64,000 nucleotides of DNA from CAMDPA01 sp963825625 (GTDB lineage Bacteria > Pseudomonadota > Alphaproteobacteria > Rhizobiales > Hyphomicrobiaceae). Location of the stretch: assembly GCA_963825625.1 (NCBI GenBank), contig CAWGUF010000026.1:124001-188000 (forward strand), written 5' to 3'. Each line of letters opens with the position of its first letter. Position 1 is the stretch's first letter. Position numbers and translations under genes: made by a program. Below, one piece after another: positions 37,439-47,286 of this stretch. Below the pieces are notes generated by a model, which searched no databases, was not told the origin of the DNA, and saw nothing but the letters and a program-made list of their open reading frames with translations.

Positions 37439-39655
37439 TCAGCACGTGTCGTCCGTCTCGCTGCCAGTCATCGGCAAGGCGGCGAGCCTCGCGATCAGGG
37501 TGCGGTCGGCGAGCACGGCCAGGCGTTCTACCGGCTTCAACCATGCCACCGCATCACCGATGGACAATGCCTCATCGAGCTTGGCGCTTGCCGCGGCGCG
37601 CCCCGCATCGATGTCGCCGCGATGGCGCTCGACCGGCGTTGGCAAGAATCGTGCGTGCAACTCGCGCAATTCGCGATCGTAGTGCAGGATTCGCAATCCG
37701 TCGGCGCCGGGCGCAGCTGCGGGAGACAACGCATCGCGCCATTGGTTGGCACGCGCAACAATCGGCGGCTGTGCCACCTCCTCCGGCGTCTGCAGCAGGC
37801 CTGCGCGCCGCAATGCGAGACCGGCCGAGAGCTGTCCACTGCCCCAGGACAGGAACGCCGCCATCATCAGACCTGCAATCGTCGGCGACATCCAAGCCAC
37901 TAGACTTGCCGAGATCAATAGGCCGGCAATCAGCGTCACGAGCCCGAGTAGCATGTGCGATAGATGCCGCCGAGCGATCGTGCGAAACGGGATCGACCCA
38001 TCATCGCGGCGTTGCGGATTCCAGCCGCTGTCGGTGCCCATCACTATGCGAATGACTGCGCCGGTCTGGATGACCATCATGATAGGAGCCAACAGTGCCG
38101 AGAAGACGACCTCGATCAGTGTAGAGATGGTCATTCTGAAGCCGCCACCGCTGCCGCGCCGAACCGCCGCGTCGGCGAGCGCTAGCAGCAGTCCAAGCAG
38201 CTTGGGTGCCAACAGGACGGCCAAGGTGATACCGAAGAGACGCAGTGCACGCTCGGCATCGAAAACGGGAAACGCCGGTAGCAACTCGAACTCGTTGGTG
38301 AAGTATTCGGGCCGCACATAGTGCGATTGCAGGACCAGAACGATGCCAACGATCAGCTGTGCCATCCAGATTGGCGAGGCGAGATAGCTCATGATGCCGG
38401 TAATGAGATGCTGGCGGCTGGCGAGCTTCAGGCCTTTCGCCGGCAGCACCCGGATGTGTTGCAGGTTGCCCTGGCACCAGCGCCGGTCGCGGATCGCCAG
38501 ATCGACCAGCGTCGGCGGGCTCTCCTCGTAGCTTCCGGAGACGTCGGGCAGCATGTAGACGCCCCAGCCCGCCCGCTTCATCAGCGCCGCCTCCACGAAA
38601 TCGTGGCTCAGGATGTGACCGCCGAACGGCGGTCGCCCTGAAAGATCCGGCAGCCCGCAACTCTCGGCAAAGGCGCGAGTGCGGATGATGGCGTTGTGAC
38701 CCCAGTAGTTGCCATCTCGTCCCGACCATGCCGCCAATCCGGTCGCAATGACTGGACCGTAGATGCGGGCCGCAAACTGCTGCAGCCGCGCGAACAGGGT
38801 ATTGCGGTTGATGATCAGCGGTAGAGTTTGGATGATACCCGCATCTGGATCGTTCTCCATTGCGGCGGCAAGCGTGACGATGGCATCCGCAGTTATCAGG
38901 CTGTCGGCGTCGAGCACCAGCATGTGGTCGTAGGCTGCGCCCCAGCCAGAAACGAAATCGGCAATGTTTCCGGCCTTGCGCGCGATGTTCTTCGGGCGGT
39001 GGCGATAGTTGACAGTTGCTTTGTCGCCAAGCCTGCGACGCAGGTCCACCAGCACGCGCTCTTCCGCCATCCATACGTTCGGATCGGTCGTGTCCGACAG
39101 CACGAACCAGTCGAAGTTGCGCAGACTATCTGCGTTTGGACCTGCGGCGACATCCTCGATGATCGAGGCTAACGCTCCGAACACACGTGCCGGGTCCTCA
39201 TTGTAGGTCGGCATCACAACGGCGGTGCGACTGGTCAATGGCGGTGTCGCTGGCTGCCGACGTTTCGCCAGCAATGCGAAAAAGCCCACAATGCCGCTGG
39301 TCAGCGCCAGCGAGATCCATGAGAAATTGATCACGAACAGCACAAGCAGCGCCCACTCCAGCGCCGTCACATCGCCGACCGAGACGACGCCGTACATCTC
39401 GTATGCGCCAAATGCAGTAATGGCCAAGGCGCCACCGAAAACGACAAGTCGGGCAACAGCGGTCCGCCACTGCAATGGTCGCTGCCGCGGCTGATGCGCC
39501 GCTGACTGGTCGAACCGGAACAGTGACTGCTCCGGCATTGTCAGCGTGGCCGGCGGCGGCATGGCGGCCATGGCATCGACATCGCGAAACAAATGAACGC
39601 CTGGCAACATTGAATTCTGATTTGGAGGACGGCCGGGCGAGGTCATGGGGTCCAT
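37439..39655 (-). CDS. mdoH: Glucan glucosyltransferase H for osmoregulated periplasmic glucans
   Basis: A 738-residue inner-membrane family 2 glycosyltransferase that extends the beta-1,2-linked glucan backbone. The catalytic core shows VVMPTYNEDPARVFGAL, the DxD-type VLDADSLITADA, and RRWCQGNLQHI (the QxxRW-type acceptor motif). Several hydrophobic helices lie before the catalytic domain and after residue ~410. The start overlaps the end of mdoG by 13 bases, which indicates translational coupling. An ATG at 39646 is an alternative start. Confidence 0.9.
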   Translation of the reverse strand: MDPMTSPGRPPNQNSMLPGVHLFRDVDAMAAMPPPATLTMPEQSLFRFDQSAAHQPRQRPLQWRTAVARLVVFGGALAITAFGAYEMYGVVSVGDVTALEWALLVLFVINFSWISLALTSGIVGFFALLAKRRQPATPPLTSRTAVVMPTYNEDPARVFGALASIIEDVAAGPNADSLRNFDWFVLSDTTDPNVWMAEERVLVDLRRRLGDKATVNYRHRPKNIARKAGNIADFVSGWGAAYDHMLVLDADSLITADAIVTLAAAMENDPDAGIIQTLPLIINRNTLFARLQQFAARIYGPVIATGLAAWSGRDGNYWGHNAIIRTRAFAESCGLPDLSGRPPFGGHILSHDFVEAALMKRAGWGVYMLPDVSGSYEESPPTLVDLAIRDRRWCQGNLQHIRVLPAKGLKLASRQHLITGIMSYLASPIWMAQLIVGIVLVLQSHYVRPEYFTNEFELLPAFPVFDAERALRLFGITLAVLLAPKLLGLLLALADAAVRRGSGGGFRMTISTLIEVVFSALLAPIMMVIQTGAVIRIVMGTDSGWNPQRRDDGSIPFRTIARRHLSHMLLGLVTLIAGLLISASLVAWMSPTIAGLMMAAFLSWGSGQLSAGLALRRAGLLQTPEEVAQPPIVARANQWRDALSPAAAPGADGLRILHYDRELRELHARFLPTPVERHRGDIDAGRAAASAKLDEALSIGDAVAWLKPVERLAVLADRTLIARLAALPMTGSETDDTC

Positions 39656-41208
39656 CTATAGAGCCAGGTCTCGCTCACCGGGGTGGCGCCTTGCTGCAAG
39701 ACGAGCCGCAATTCCACAAGTGGATTACTGCCGGCGTCGAGGTCGAACATGATGCGCATGGTCCCGTCTTCGGGTGTTCTGAATATACGCACGGACGTGA
39801 TCTTGCCGGCCGAGGCCCACAGATTTGGCGTGATCTCCTGTGCGCCGGCAGACGCCGATAGGCGCTTGTCGGAAAACTGAACCAGAAAGCGGCGCTTGAA
39901 TTCCGATGCGCTGCCCGGGACGCGGCCGGTGCCGGAGTGGGTGGCGATCGCGCCATCTGATTGATATTGCGGCTGCCAGCTCCATATCTGGCGGTATGCG
40001 AAGTAGGTCTTGGAGCGCGCAGCAAGTCCCATTTTCGGGCGCCAGTAGAGTGCGATGTTCTTGTTATAGGCGGCGGCGGCAGGAATTTCCATCAGTGTTA
40101 CCTCGCCCGCCCCCCAGTTTCCGATCGGCTCGATCCAGACCGTAGGCCGGCGTTGCCATGCATTCTCGTCGTCGAGGAATGCCGTAAAGCTCCGGTTGCG
40201 CTGCAGCAGTCCGTAGCCCTTCGGATCTTGATCCACGAAGGCAGAGATCTGCAACCTTTCGCGGTTTGCCACGGGCCGCCAGATCCATTCGCCCTTGCCG
40301 GACAACATCTGCACGCCCGATACCTCGAAAACCGATGGCCTGACATCGTCGATGCCGCGCCGGCCGAGTGGCCCGGACAAGTGCGTCGCCTGGATCGGCG
40401 TGAGGCCAAAGTGCTCCACCTTGCGTCGCGTGAAGATCTCGCACTCTACATCGATCACGGTGGCATCATCGGCGCGCAGGGAGAAATGAAACGCACCGGA
40501 AAGGCTCGGTGTGTCGACCAGTGCATGCATGATGAGCGCTGCGGCCGCAGGCCCTGGCTTCTCGATCCAGATCGAGCGGATATGCGGTGCTTCCTCCGAC
40601 TTCTGGTCGGCTGAGCGCACAGCCAGAGGACGAGAGATCGCGCCCCACTCCTGGTTACGTGCAATAGCAGACAGCACCGCGGCGTTGCGAATACTGGCGA
40701 CGGCTCGTAGCGTACCATCGCTATTGCGGACATGAACGCGAAAGCCGGTAAAGCCGAGTTGCGCCGCGGCGGGCGGTGGCTTCAGGTTGCCGAACTCAAA
40801 TTTGGCCGGATCGTAAGTGATCGGTGTTCGTAGTTTGCCTTCCACCGTGAAGAGCGCGACGTCGCCTGGCTGACTGCGACTGCGATGCAGTGGCTCGATG
40901 ACAAAAGGCAGGTTGTCGCCGCCCCAGATCATGTCTTCAGTGCGGAAGCGAACCCCTGCCACATCCTCCGGCGAGGCATTTTCGAGCGCTCCCAGCGGCG
41001 ACTGCACCGGCAGCTTGTAAGGTTTTGCAGCCAACTCGCGCGCCAGATCACTGACTGTTGCGGCGAGGAGATCCGGTCCTGCATCCGTGCTATCAGCCGT
41101 TTGCGCAACCACCTGCGTCCCAAGCCCGGCAGGCTGTATCGCCAGCAGCGCCAGCGCAAACAGCGCGAACCGCATTCGGCTTCGGTAATTCAAGCTGGAA
41201 TTCGTCAT
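39643..41208 (-). CDS. mdoG: Periplasmic glucan biosynthesis protein G
   Basis: A 521-residue periplasmic protein required for osmoregulated glucan synthesis. A Sec signal peptide (MRFALFALALLAIQPAG) precedes the MdoG beta-sandwich core; conserved stretches include AAQLGFTGFRVHVRNSD and RQIWSWQPQYQSDG. It forms an operon with mdoH downstream and is divergent from a second MdoG/MdoD-type gene at 41395. Two related periplasmic glucan proteins in one locus suggests different glucan modifications. Confidence 0.9.
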   Translation of the reverse strand: MTNSSLNYRSRMRFALFALALLAIQPAGLGTQVVAQTADSTDAGPDLLAATVSDLARELAAKPYKLPVQSPLGALENASPEDVAGVRFRTEDMIWGGDNLPFVIEPLHRSRSQPGDVALFTVEGKLRTPITYDPAKFEFGNLKPPPAAAQLGFTGFRVHVRNSDGTLRAVASIRNAAVLSAIARNQEWGAISRPLAVRSADQKSEEAPHIRSIWIEKPGPAAAALIMHALVDTPSLSGAFHFSLRADDATVIDVECEIFTRRKVEHFGLTPIQATHLSGPLGRRGIDDVRPSVFEVSGVQMLSGKGEWIWRPVANRERLQISAFVDQDPKGYGLLQRNRSFTAFLDDENAWQRRPTVWIEPIGNWGAGEVTLMEIPAAAAYNKNIALYWRPKMGLAARSKTYFAYRQIWSWQPQYQSDGAIATHSGTGRVPGSASEFKRRFLVQFSDKRLSASAGAQEITPNLWASAGKITSVRIFRTPEDGTMRIMFDLDAGSNPLVELRLVLQQGATPVSETWLYRWTP

Positions 41209-41394
41209 GCTGCACTCGCATTCTGCTGAAGCGCATGGGTGGGCCGCCAGCAGCTCACAAGTTCATTGCGCATCGCCCTGCCGACCCGGGGTAGCGCCTA
41301 GTCGCAGCACCCTAGTATTGCATTGACCCGGGCATGCAAGTGGTCTTTCGTGCCGCTGACTTTGAATGGCACTGGAGTAATAGAGGCCGTCGCC

Positions 41395-42990
41395 ATGTCC
41401 AGCCCCGATCGGCGCACCTTTACCACCGGCCTCGCCGCGGTGGCGGCGTTATGCGGCCTCAGTGTATCGGCATATGCCCAGAACGCACCGGCCACGAAAC
41501 CGGGTCGTGGCTTCGGCTTCGAGGACGTCGTGGCACGAGCGCGCCGGCTGGCGGCCAGCCCATACGAAGCCCGTTTGCCGAAGCTGCCCGCCGTATTCGA
41601 GGCGATGGATTGGGACAAGTGGCGACAGATTCGGTTTCGGCAAGAAAAGGCCCTGTTGCGTGGCGGTACCAGCAGATACAGCCTCCAGCTGTTCCACCTC
41701 GGCCACCTGTTCAAGCGGCCGGTCACCGTCAACGTCACGCGCGAAGGCATCACCTCGCCGATCCCCTATTCGACCGCTTTATTTGACTACGGCTCTTTGC
41801 AGCTACCCAGGCAGCTGCCGATCAGTCTCGGATTCGCCGGCTTCCGCGTGCATTATCCGCTCAACGACCCCAAGACCGACGACGAGTTGATCTCGTTCGT
41901 CGGCTCCAGCTATTTCCGCTGGCTGGGGCGCGGCCAGAAATACGGGCTCTCCGCCCGCGGGCTTGCGATTGGCACTGGCAAGCTCGACAACAAGGAGGAA
42001 TTCCCCTTCTTCCGCGAGTTCTGGATCGATACAGAAGGCGATAAGAACGGCGCACTGGTCATCCTTGCGCTGCTCGACAGTCAGTCGGTCACAGGCGCCT
42101 ACCGCTTTGTGGTGCGGCCCGGCCCACACTCCAGCGTCGATGTCAGTGTGCGGATCTTTGCTCGAGCGTCTATCGATGCTTTGGGCCTTGCGCCGCTGAC
42201 CTCGATGTACTTCCTGGGCGAGAACGATCGCCACCTCAACGACCGCAACAAGTACGACGAGTTCCGTCCCGAGCTGCACGATTCGGACGGGCTTCTCATG
42301 CACACGGCGAGCGGCGAGTGGGTCTGGCGCCCGCTGAAGAACCCATTGATACAGGAGGTCCAGCGTTTCGAGGCGAAGGACGTCAGGGGCTTCGGCCTGA
42401 TGCAGCGCGATCGCAGGTTCGACAGCTACCAGGACATAGAGCTGAACTATGAGCAGCGGCCGAGCTATTGGATTGAGCCTACGAGCGATTGGGGTAACGG
42501 CGTCGTCGAGCTGGTCGAGCTGGCCACCGCAGACGAGACGGCCGACAATATCGTGGCTGCATTCGTGCCCAAGGCACCCCTCGAAGCCGGCAAGGAGCTG
42601 GCATTCTCCTATCGCATGCGCTCCGTTGAGGCCGGGCTTGAGCTGCATCCGCTTGGCCATGCCGTCAACACGTTCTCGGCGCCGGCCCGTGCGCTTGGCT
42701 CGACCGAACAGGACAAGGTGCTGACGCGACGCCTGATGATCGACTTCGCCGGTGGAGAGATAGACTACTTCCTGCAGCAGCCGTCGCTGGTGCAGGTCGA
42801 TGCCTCGGCGCTTGCCGCGCGCGTGCTGCGGACATTCGTCGTGCCGAATCCGGCGCTCAAGGGCTTCCGCATTATGCTCGACGTGCAGTTCGAGAAGGAC
42901 AAGGTCGGCGTCATCAGGGCCGCGCTCCGGTCGGGCTCGAAATTGCTGACCGAAACCTGGACCTACGCTTGGCGGTTCTACGATTTGTGA
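41395..42990 (+). CDS. mdoD: Periplasmic glucan biosynthesis protein D, Tat-exported
   Basis: A 531-residue paralogue of MdoG with a twin-arginine signal (SPDRRTFTTGLAAVAALCGL). ATG 41395 is chosen because it places the twin-arginine motif at the N-terminus; a start at 41323 would bury it. Core segments include PISLGFAGFRVHYPLND and SYFRWLGRGQKYGLSARGL. OpgD controls the structure of the glucan backbone in enterobacteria. It is transcribed divergently from mdoG-mdoH; the 186-base gap carries both promoters. Confidence 0.9.
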   Translation: MSSPDRRTFTTGLAAVAALCGLSVSAYAQNAPATKPGRGFGFEDVVARARRLAASPYEARLPKLPAVFEAMDWDKWRQIRFRQEKALLRGGTSRYSLQLFHLGHLFKRPVTVNVTREGITSPIPYSTALFDYGSLQLPRQLPISLGFAGFRVHYPLNDPKTDDELISFVGSSYFRWLGRGQKYGLSARGLAIGTGKLDNKEEFPFFREFWIDTEGDKNGALVILALLDSQSVTGAYRFVVRPGPHSSVDVSVRIFARASIDALGLAPLTSMYFLGENDRHLNDRNKYDEFRPELHDSDGLLMHTASGEWVWRPLKNPLIQEVQRFEAKDVRGFGLMQRDRRFDSYQDIELNYEQRPSYWIEPTSDWGNGVVELVELATADETADNIVAAFVPKAPLEAGKELAFSYRMRSVEAGLELHPLGHAVNTFSAPARALGSTEQDKVLTRRLMIDFAGGEIDYFLQQPSLVQVDASALAARVLRTFVVPNPALKGFRIMLDVQFEKDKVGVIRAALRSGSKLLTETWTYAWRFYDL

Positions 42991-43660
42991 GCCGGAAGGC
43001 CGAAGTTGCCGCTGCCGGCTATGGGGCCTCGAGCGGTTACACACCGCAGAATTCGACCCTTTTGATTTCGTTCCCGAGCCAATCCAATAGCCGAGTTGCG
43101 CCTGAGTAGGCCATTCCTGTGATGGTCCGCAATAACCGCTGGTGTAAGACCAGGAAGCTTCATAACCCGCGTATGGATGCAATTATAGAGAGCAATATAT
43201 AGTCGTATATATTTGAGATTGCATGCATGTTTGATCCGTGTTCATCGCAATTCTGGCATCGGTCCAATACAATCAAGACTGCGCATAGTGTGACACTTTC
43301 ACAGTCGTTTGTGCCGAATAGCAGACCGGAGCTGTAGCTTCTGACCAGCGGGGGTCATGAGGTTGAGTATACACAAGGAGAAGTCAGTTGAATGTCAGAC
43401 GGATGACGGTTTGGTTGCGGCAAACCATTTGCGCGAGCTCCTGGTAGCACTCGAGGCGTCGGGAGCAGCGCCTGAGGCCGGCAAGGTCTGGCGCGACGGC
43501 AATGATGGACATGGTGTCGACGCGGCTGACCTGCCGCTTTCTGCGCCCAACATGTTAATGGTCAGGTTGGCGACGGTGCAAATTCCAATGATGCGGATAC
43601 TCCCATTGCACTGCTCCACTTTGGCGAGTTGATACCGCAGCGCCAGCTCTTTCTAGCGGA
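42991..43660. other. Intergenic region between mdoD and the IS3 element, with AT-rich pocket
   Basis: A 670-base region. From about 43175 to 43285 the composition is strikingly AT-rich compared with its surroundings. A short frame at 43357-43632 could encode 91 residues, but it lacks a convincing ribosome site and resembles nothing I know. The region could be a remnant of an older insertion. Confidence 0.3.
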
Positions 43661-43724
43661 TGACCTGCCCCTGCAGAACTCCTCCAGTCTGAGGTAGAGT
43701 CCGCACCCGAGAGAGGGACGGACG

Positions 43725-43991
43725 ATGAAGAAGAGCCGGTTCACGGAAGAGCAGATCATTGCGATCCTGCGCGAGCAGGAAGCGGGGGCGAAGACGGCGG
43801 AGGTTTGCCGCCGCCATGGCATCAGCCAGCCGACGTTCTATAACTGGAAGGCCAAGTACGGCGGGCTGGATGTCTCGGACGCGAAGCGTCTGCGGGCGCT
43901 GGAGGACGAGAACGCGAAGCTGAAGAAGCTGCTGGCCGAGGCGATGCTGGACAACGCGGTTCTGAAAGACGTCGCCTCAAAAAAATGGTGA
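43725..43991 (+). CDS. IS3-family transposase OrfA
   Basis: An 88-residue helix-turn-helix protein (MKKSRFTEEQIIAILREQEA; VCRRHGISQPTFYNWKAKYG) with a C-terminal leucine-zipper-like coil. A run of seven A residues at 43979-43985 just before its stop is the expected slippage site that allows the fused OrfAB transposase to be made by -1 frameshifting. Confidence 0.9.
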   Translation: MKKSRFTEEQIIAILREQEAGAKTAEVCRRHGISQPTFYNWKAKYGGLDVSDAKRLRALEDENAKLKKLLAEAMLDNAVLKDVASKKW

Positions 43992-44926
43992 CGCCCGCCG
44001 TGAGACGGAACGTCGTCGCACAAGCCGTGACGAGCCACGGCTTGAGCGAACGGCGGGCGTGCCTGATCCTCGGCGTCTATCGGTCGAGCCATCGCTATCG
44101 ATCGCGCCGTTCCGACGACGCGGCACTGCGGGAACGGATCCGCGATCTCGCGCACGATCGTCGTCGTTTCGGCTATCGACGACTGTTCATTCTGCTGCGT
44201 CGTGATGGCGAGGCTTCGGGCCGCAACCGCATCTATCGGCTTTATCGGGAGGAAGGCTTGAGCGTGAGGAAACGCAAGTCTCGGCGGCGCGCAACGGGGA
44301 TGCGCGCACCGATCCTGGTCGTGGCTCGTGCCAATGCCCGCTGGTCGCTCGACTTCGTGCACGACCAGATGGCGAACGGGCGTCGCTTCCGCATCCTCAA
44401 CATCGTCGACGACGTGACGCGGGAATGCCTGGCCTCGATCGCGGACACGTCGATCTCGGGCGCCCGCGTGGCTCGCGAGTTGACGGCACTGATGGCGCGG
44501 CGCGGCCGACCGGGCATGATCGTGTCCGACAACGGCACCGAGTTCACGTCGAATGCCGTTCTGTCGTGGGCCTCCACGCAGCGGATCGACTGGCACTACA
44601 TTGCTCCGGGCAAACCGATCCAGAATGCCTTCTCGGAGAGCTTCAACGGCCGCATGCGCGACGAACTGTTGAATGAGAGCCTGTTCTTCGGGCTCGGTCA
44701 CGCCCGCACGGAAATCGCGGCATGGGTCGCCGACTACAATACCGAACGCCCGCATTCGGCGCTCGGCTACCAGACGCCAGCGGCATTCGCAGCAGCGCTG
44801 GCGGCCACAACAACCACCGCAACAGGCCGGCCTGCTGCGATATGTGAGGTCTCCGCAGCCCGGCCTGTTGCTCACCACCCAGACGACAGCGTATCAACCC
44901 AAAAGACTCTATCCACGGCTGGATGA
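43985..44926 (+). CDS. IS3-family transposase OrfB (DDE integrase core)
   Basis: A 313-residue catalytic part of the transposase. The three acidic residues are visible in RWSLDFVHDQM, VSDNGTEFTSNAV and FSESFNGRMRDELLNE (DDE). It overlaps OrfA by seven bases in the -1 frame, typical of the family. The frame is intact, so the element may still be active. Confidence 0.9.
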   Translation: MVTPAVRRNVVAQAVTSHGLSERRACLILGVYRSSHRYRSRRSDDAALRERIRDLAHDRRRFGYRRLFILLRRDGEASGRNRIYRLYREEGLSVRKRKSRRRATGMRAPILVVARANARWSLDFVHDQMANGRRFRILNIVDDVTRECLASIADTSISGARVARELTALMARRGRPGMIVSDNGTEFTSNAVLSWASTQRIDWHYIAPGKPIQNAFSESFNGRMRDELLNESLFFGLGHARTEIAAWVADYNTERPHSALGYQTPAAFAAALAATTTTATGRPAAICEVSAARPVAHHPDDSVSTQKTLSTAG

Positions 44927-44944
44927 AACTTCAGGGGCAGGTCA

Positions 44945-45609
44945 ATTTGTCTTTCGGACACATGTGCTATTCATCCGATAACAGAGCAACGTGCATAACA
45001 GTTAGTCGTGGTGAATTCGTACGGTGGATCATAATGACGCCTGCTGCGGGCTTGCCGTGCGGGGGCTCTGCCCATGCGACCCCGGAGAATGTCCACGAAG
45101 ATGATGGCGCGAGGTGTATACAGAGCAGTCTCGTCAGCGTGTGCGTTGCAGCGGTGGTGAGGGCTCCAGAGCGGCTGGATGGTGATCGGCAGACGCTGCC
45201 GCATCGGCGGGCATCGATGTTGCCGGTCCGGATTAACCGGTGAGGATCAGGCCACGGTACAGCCTGGAGAGGCGATGACCGTCGAAAGTGATGGCGCTCC
45301 GATTGGGGCGCTTTTTGCGCGCGGCATGTCGCGGATGCTGGTCGCACACGCGGGGACGCGATGACCGTCACGGAGAGGGCGCCGCTGGTCTAACAACGGG
45401 GGGGCGCTTCCTTCGTCAGAGGCAGACCATGGTAGGACGCGGATGCGCTTTGGCGACCCCCTGATCTCCACAGCATCAGCATCGTTAGGGGTGGAGAGGT
45501 GACTTTGACGGTACAATGCGAAAGGGGATTGGGCGCGCAGAGGCGCGTCCTAATTGCGTCCTCGGTGAAAATCTGCCGCCGAGACCGCTTTGTAACCTAT
45601 TGATTTCAT
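44945..45609. other. Intergenic region between the IS3 element and the attachment site
   Basis: A 665-base region with no gene that I can support. It lies outside the integrated element on the chromosomal side of the attachment site. It contains a GGGGCGCTTTTTGCGCG stretch near 45305 that is not a convincing terminator. Confidence 0.3.
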
Positions 45610-45657
45610 TGGTGCCGGCTGAGGGACTTCGAACCCCCGACCCCCTGATTACAAAAT
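45610..45657 (-). other. 3' fragment of tRNA-Thr(TGT) marking an attachment site
   Basis: Read on the minus strand, the fragment runs from the anticodon loop (ATTTTGTAATCAG, anticodon TGT) through the variable region and T arm (GGGGGTTCGAAGTCCC) to the acceptor and an encoded CCA (AGCCGGCACCA). The 5' half of the tRNA is absent, and sequence beyond 45657 is unrelated. The integrase gene begins 180 bases away. This is the standard scar of integration into a tRNA 3' end. From its orientation, the restored full tRNA should lie at the right-hand end of the element; I did not find it in the window. Confidence 0.8.
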
Positions 45658-45837
45658 AGCCGGGTGATGATTGAACCCGGTTGCCAATTCGCCCTATCCG
45701 CTTGCAAAGCCTCAATTCTAAGGCTTTTCTCATTACAATCCGCCCCCTGTAAAATTACGTCCTTTTGGGTTACGTTGCTACCGTGGTGCTACCGCAGCAC
45801 CCAGACCCTTTTTCACGGCAGCTACCGCGAGGACAAC

Positions 45838-47139
45838 ATGCCCAAGTCACAGAACGCCCAGAAGCTCACTATGACCGCAGTCGAGCGATTGACCCCAGGC
45901 GAGCGTGACGTAGTTCTATGGGACAGCGACGTGCCGGGGTTCCACGTGCGCTGCACCCCCGGAGGCGCCAAGACCTTCGCTCTGTCCTTCCGGGTGCGTG
46001 GTGTGGCGCGCAAGTCGAAGATTGGCTCGTTTCCTGCCATGACCGTGGAGCAGGCCCGCAAAATGGCACGGCGGTGGTATGCCGACGCCCAGGACGGCAT
46101 TGACCCGGCCACGAAGCGCAAGGCCGATGATATGACCGTGGCGGACGCCTGGGCGCGATTTGATGCCAACCACATCGCCCGCAAGAAGCCAAAGACCCAG
46201 GAGCAATACCGGGATCTCTGGCGCGTCCACATCGAGCCGGTGATTGGTCGCAAGCCTCTCAGCGCGCTGACATCGGAGGCGGCAGAGGACATCGCAGCGC
46301 GCGCCATGAAGCGAGCGGCACAAGTCCAGGCTGACCGCTTGGCCCGCGCCCAGGCCAAGCGTGTAGCGGCAGGATTGCCCGTCGAAGCGCCACAGAAAGC
46401 CACCGAGCCCGGTGCCGCCACCGCCAACCGGGTGCTGGCGGTGCTGAGCAAATTCCACGCCTATTGCGCCGTGCACAAATGGCGACCCAAGGGCGACAAT
46501 CCTAGTCAGGGCCTGACCCGTCACAGTGAGGTGTCACGGCTGCCAAGGGTGACGGACGAGCAGGTGCGCGCGCTGGGACGGGCATTCGAGAAGGCACGTG
46601 TGCGCACGACACCGTGGGCACTTGGCGCCATCAGGGCGCTGTTCTTCTCGGGGCACCGCAAGCAAGAGGTGTTCGCGCTACGTTGGGATCAACTGCACCT
46701 CGACGTTGCCGCGCCCTATGCCGATCTGGCCGACAGCAAGACAGGTCCCCGCACGCTACCCCTAAATGAGCCGATGGTGGCCATTATCCGCGAGCTCGAG
46801 GCGCTACGTCCTGGGTTCCCCAGTCCCTTCGTGTTCCAGGGCACGGATCCGGCCAAGCCCGTCAGCGACCCTCGCAAGACGTGGGAATTCTTGAAACGCG
46901 AGGCGGGTCTGCCATGGCTGCGCATGCACGACTTCCGCCATGTGTTCGGCACATCGGCAGTCAGTAACGGCGCGGCACTGCAGCTTGTTCAGAGCATCAT
47001 GGGGCATGCTGACCCGCGCACCACCCAGCGTTATGCCCGCGTGCTCATTGAACCGGCGGTGGCCGCGTCCAACGATACTGGCGGGCGACTGGCTCAGCAC
47101 ACGGAGAAGGGCGCCCAAGAGGTTCGCATCGTCCACTAG
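45838..47139 (+). CDS. Tyrosine recombinase (P4-like integrase, Arm-DNA-binding type)
   Basis: A 433-residue site-specific recombinase. The N-terminal arm-binding domain (VVLWDSDVPGFHVRCTPGGAK) is followed by a core-binding domain and the catalytic domain. The catalytic residues are Arg274 (SGHRKQE), Lys301 (DSKTG), His364 and Arg367 (HDFRH), His390 (MGHADP) and Tyr399 (TQRYA). ATG 45838 is chosen because CGAGGAC lies just before it and the upstream frame is unconserved. It lies next to the tRNA-Thr fragment and reads away from it. Confidence 0.9.
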   Translation: MPKSQNAQKLTMTAVERLTPGERDVVLWDSDVPGFHVRCTPGGAKTFALSFRVRGVARKSKIGSFPAMTVEQARKMARRWYADAQDGIDPATKRKADDMTVADAWARFDANHIARKKPKTQEQYRDLWRVHIEPVIGRKPLSALTSEAAEDIAARAMKRAAQVQADRLARAQAKRVAAGLPVEAPQKATEPGAATANRVLAVLSKFHAYCAVHKWRPKGDNPSQGLTRHSEVSRLPRVTDEQVRALGRAFEKARVRTTPWALGAIRALFFSGHRKQEVFALRWDQLHLDVAAPYADLADSKTGPRTLPLNEPMVAIIRELEALRPGFPSPFVFQGTDPAKPVSDPRKTWEFLKREAGLPWLRMHDFRHVFGTSAVSNGAALQLVQSIMGHADPRTTQRYARVLIEPAVAASNDTGGRLAQHTEKGAQEVRIVH

Positions 47140-47142
47140 CTA

Positions 47143-47155
47143 TTGCAAAATGCAA
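47143..47155. promoter_or_regulatory. TTGCA-N3-TGCAA inverted repeat, copy 1
   Basis: TTGCAAAATGCAA lies 3 bases after the integrase stop. Three related sites occur at 49621, 49738 and 52542, all between genes of this element. A binding site for an element-encoded regulator is likely. Confidence 0.5.
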
Positions 47156-47286
47156 ACCCTTTCAGTGGTTTACATGCCTCTCGAATCAAATTACATATCG
47201 TTACAGAGCTAACGTCTCCCGCCCACCTCGCGCACAATGCGCTCGTGGAATGGGGCACCAGACGCTCAAGGCCAATCATCCGATCA

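Larger units (their letters stand above)
43661..44944 (+). mobile_element. IS3-family insertion sequence (IS407-like), 1284 bp
   Basis: The ends are imperfect inverted repeats. The left end begins TGACCTGCCCCTGCAG and the right end, read inward, begins TGACCTGCCCCTGAAG, with TCCAG also shared further in. Two overlapping frames, orfA and orfB, lie inside. The bases flanking the ends (CGGA at the left, ATTT at the right) are not a direct repeat, so the target duplication is missing or has been altered by recombination. Confidence 0.85.

Noticed and set aside
45777..45827. Three GCTACCG direct repeats between the attachment site and the integrase start
   Set aside because: They could be integrase arm sites, but seven-base repeats in GC-rich DNA are weak evidence without a matching set at the other end.
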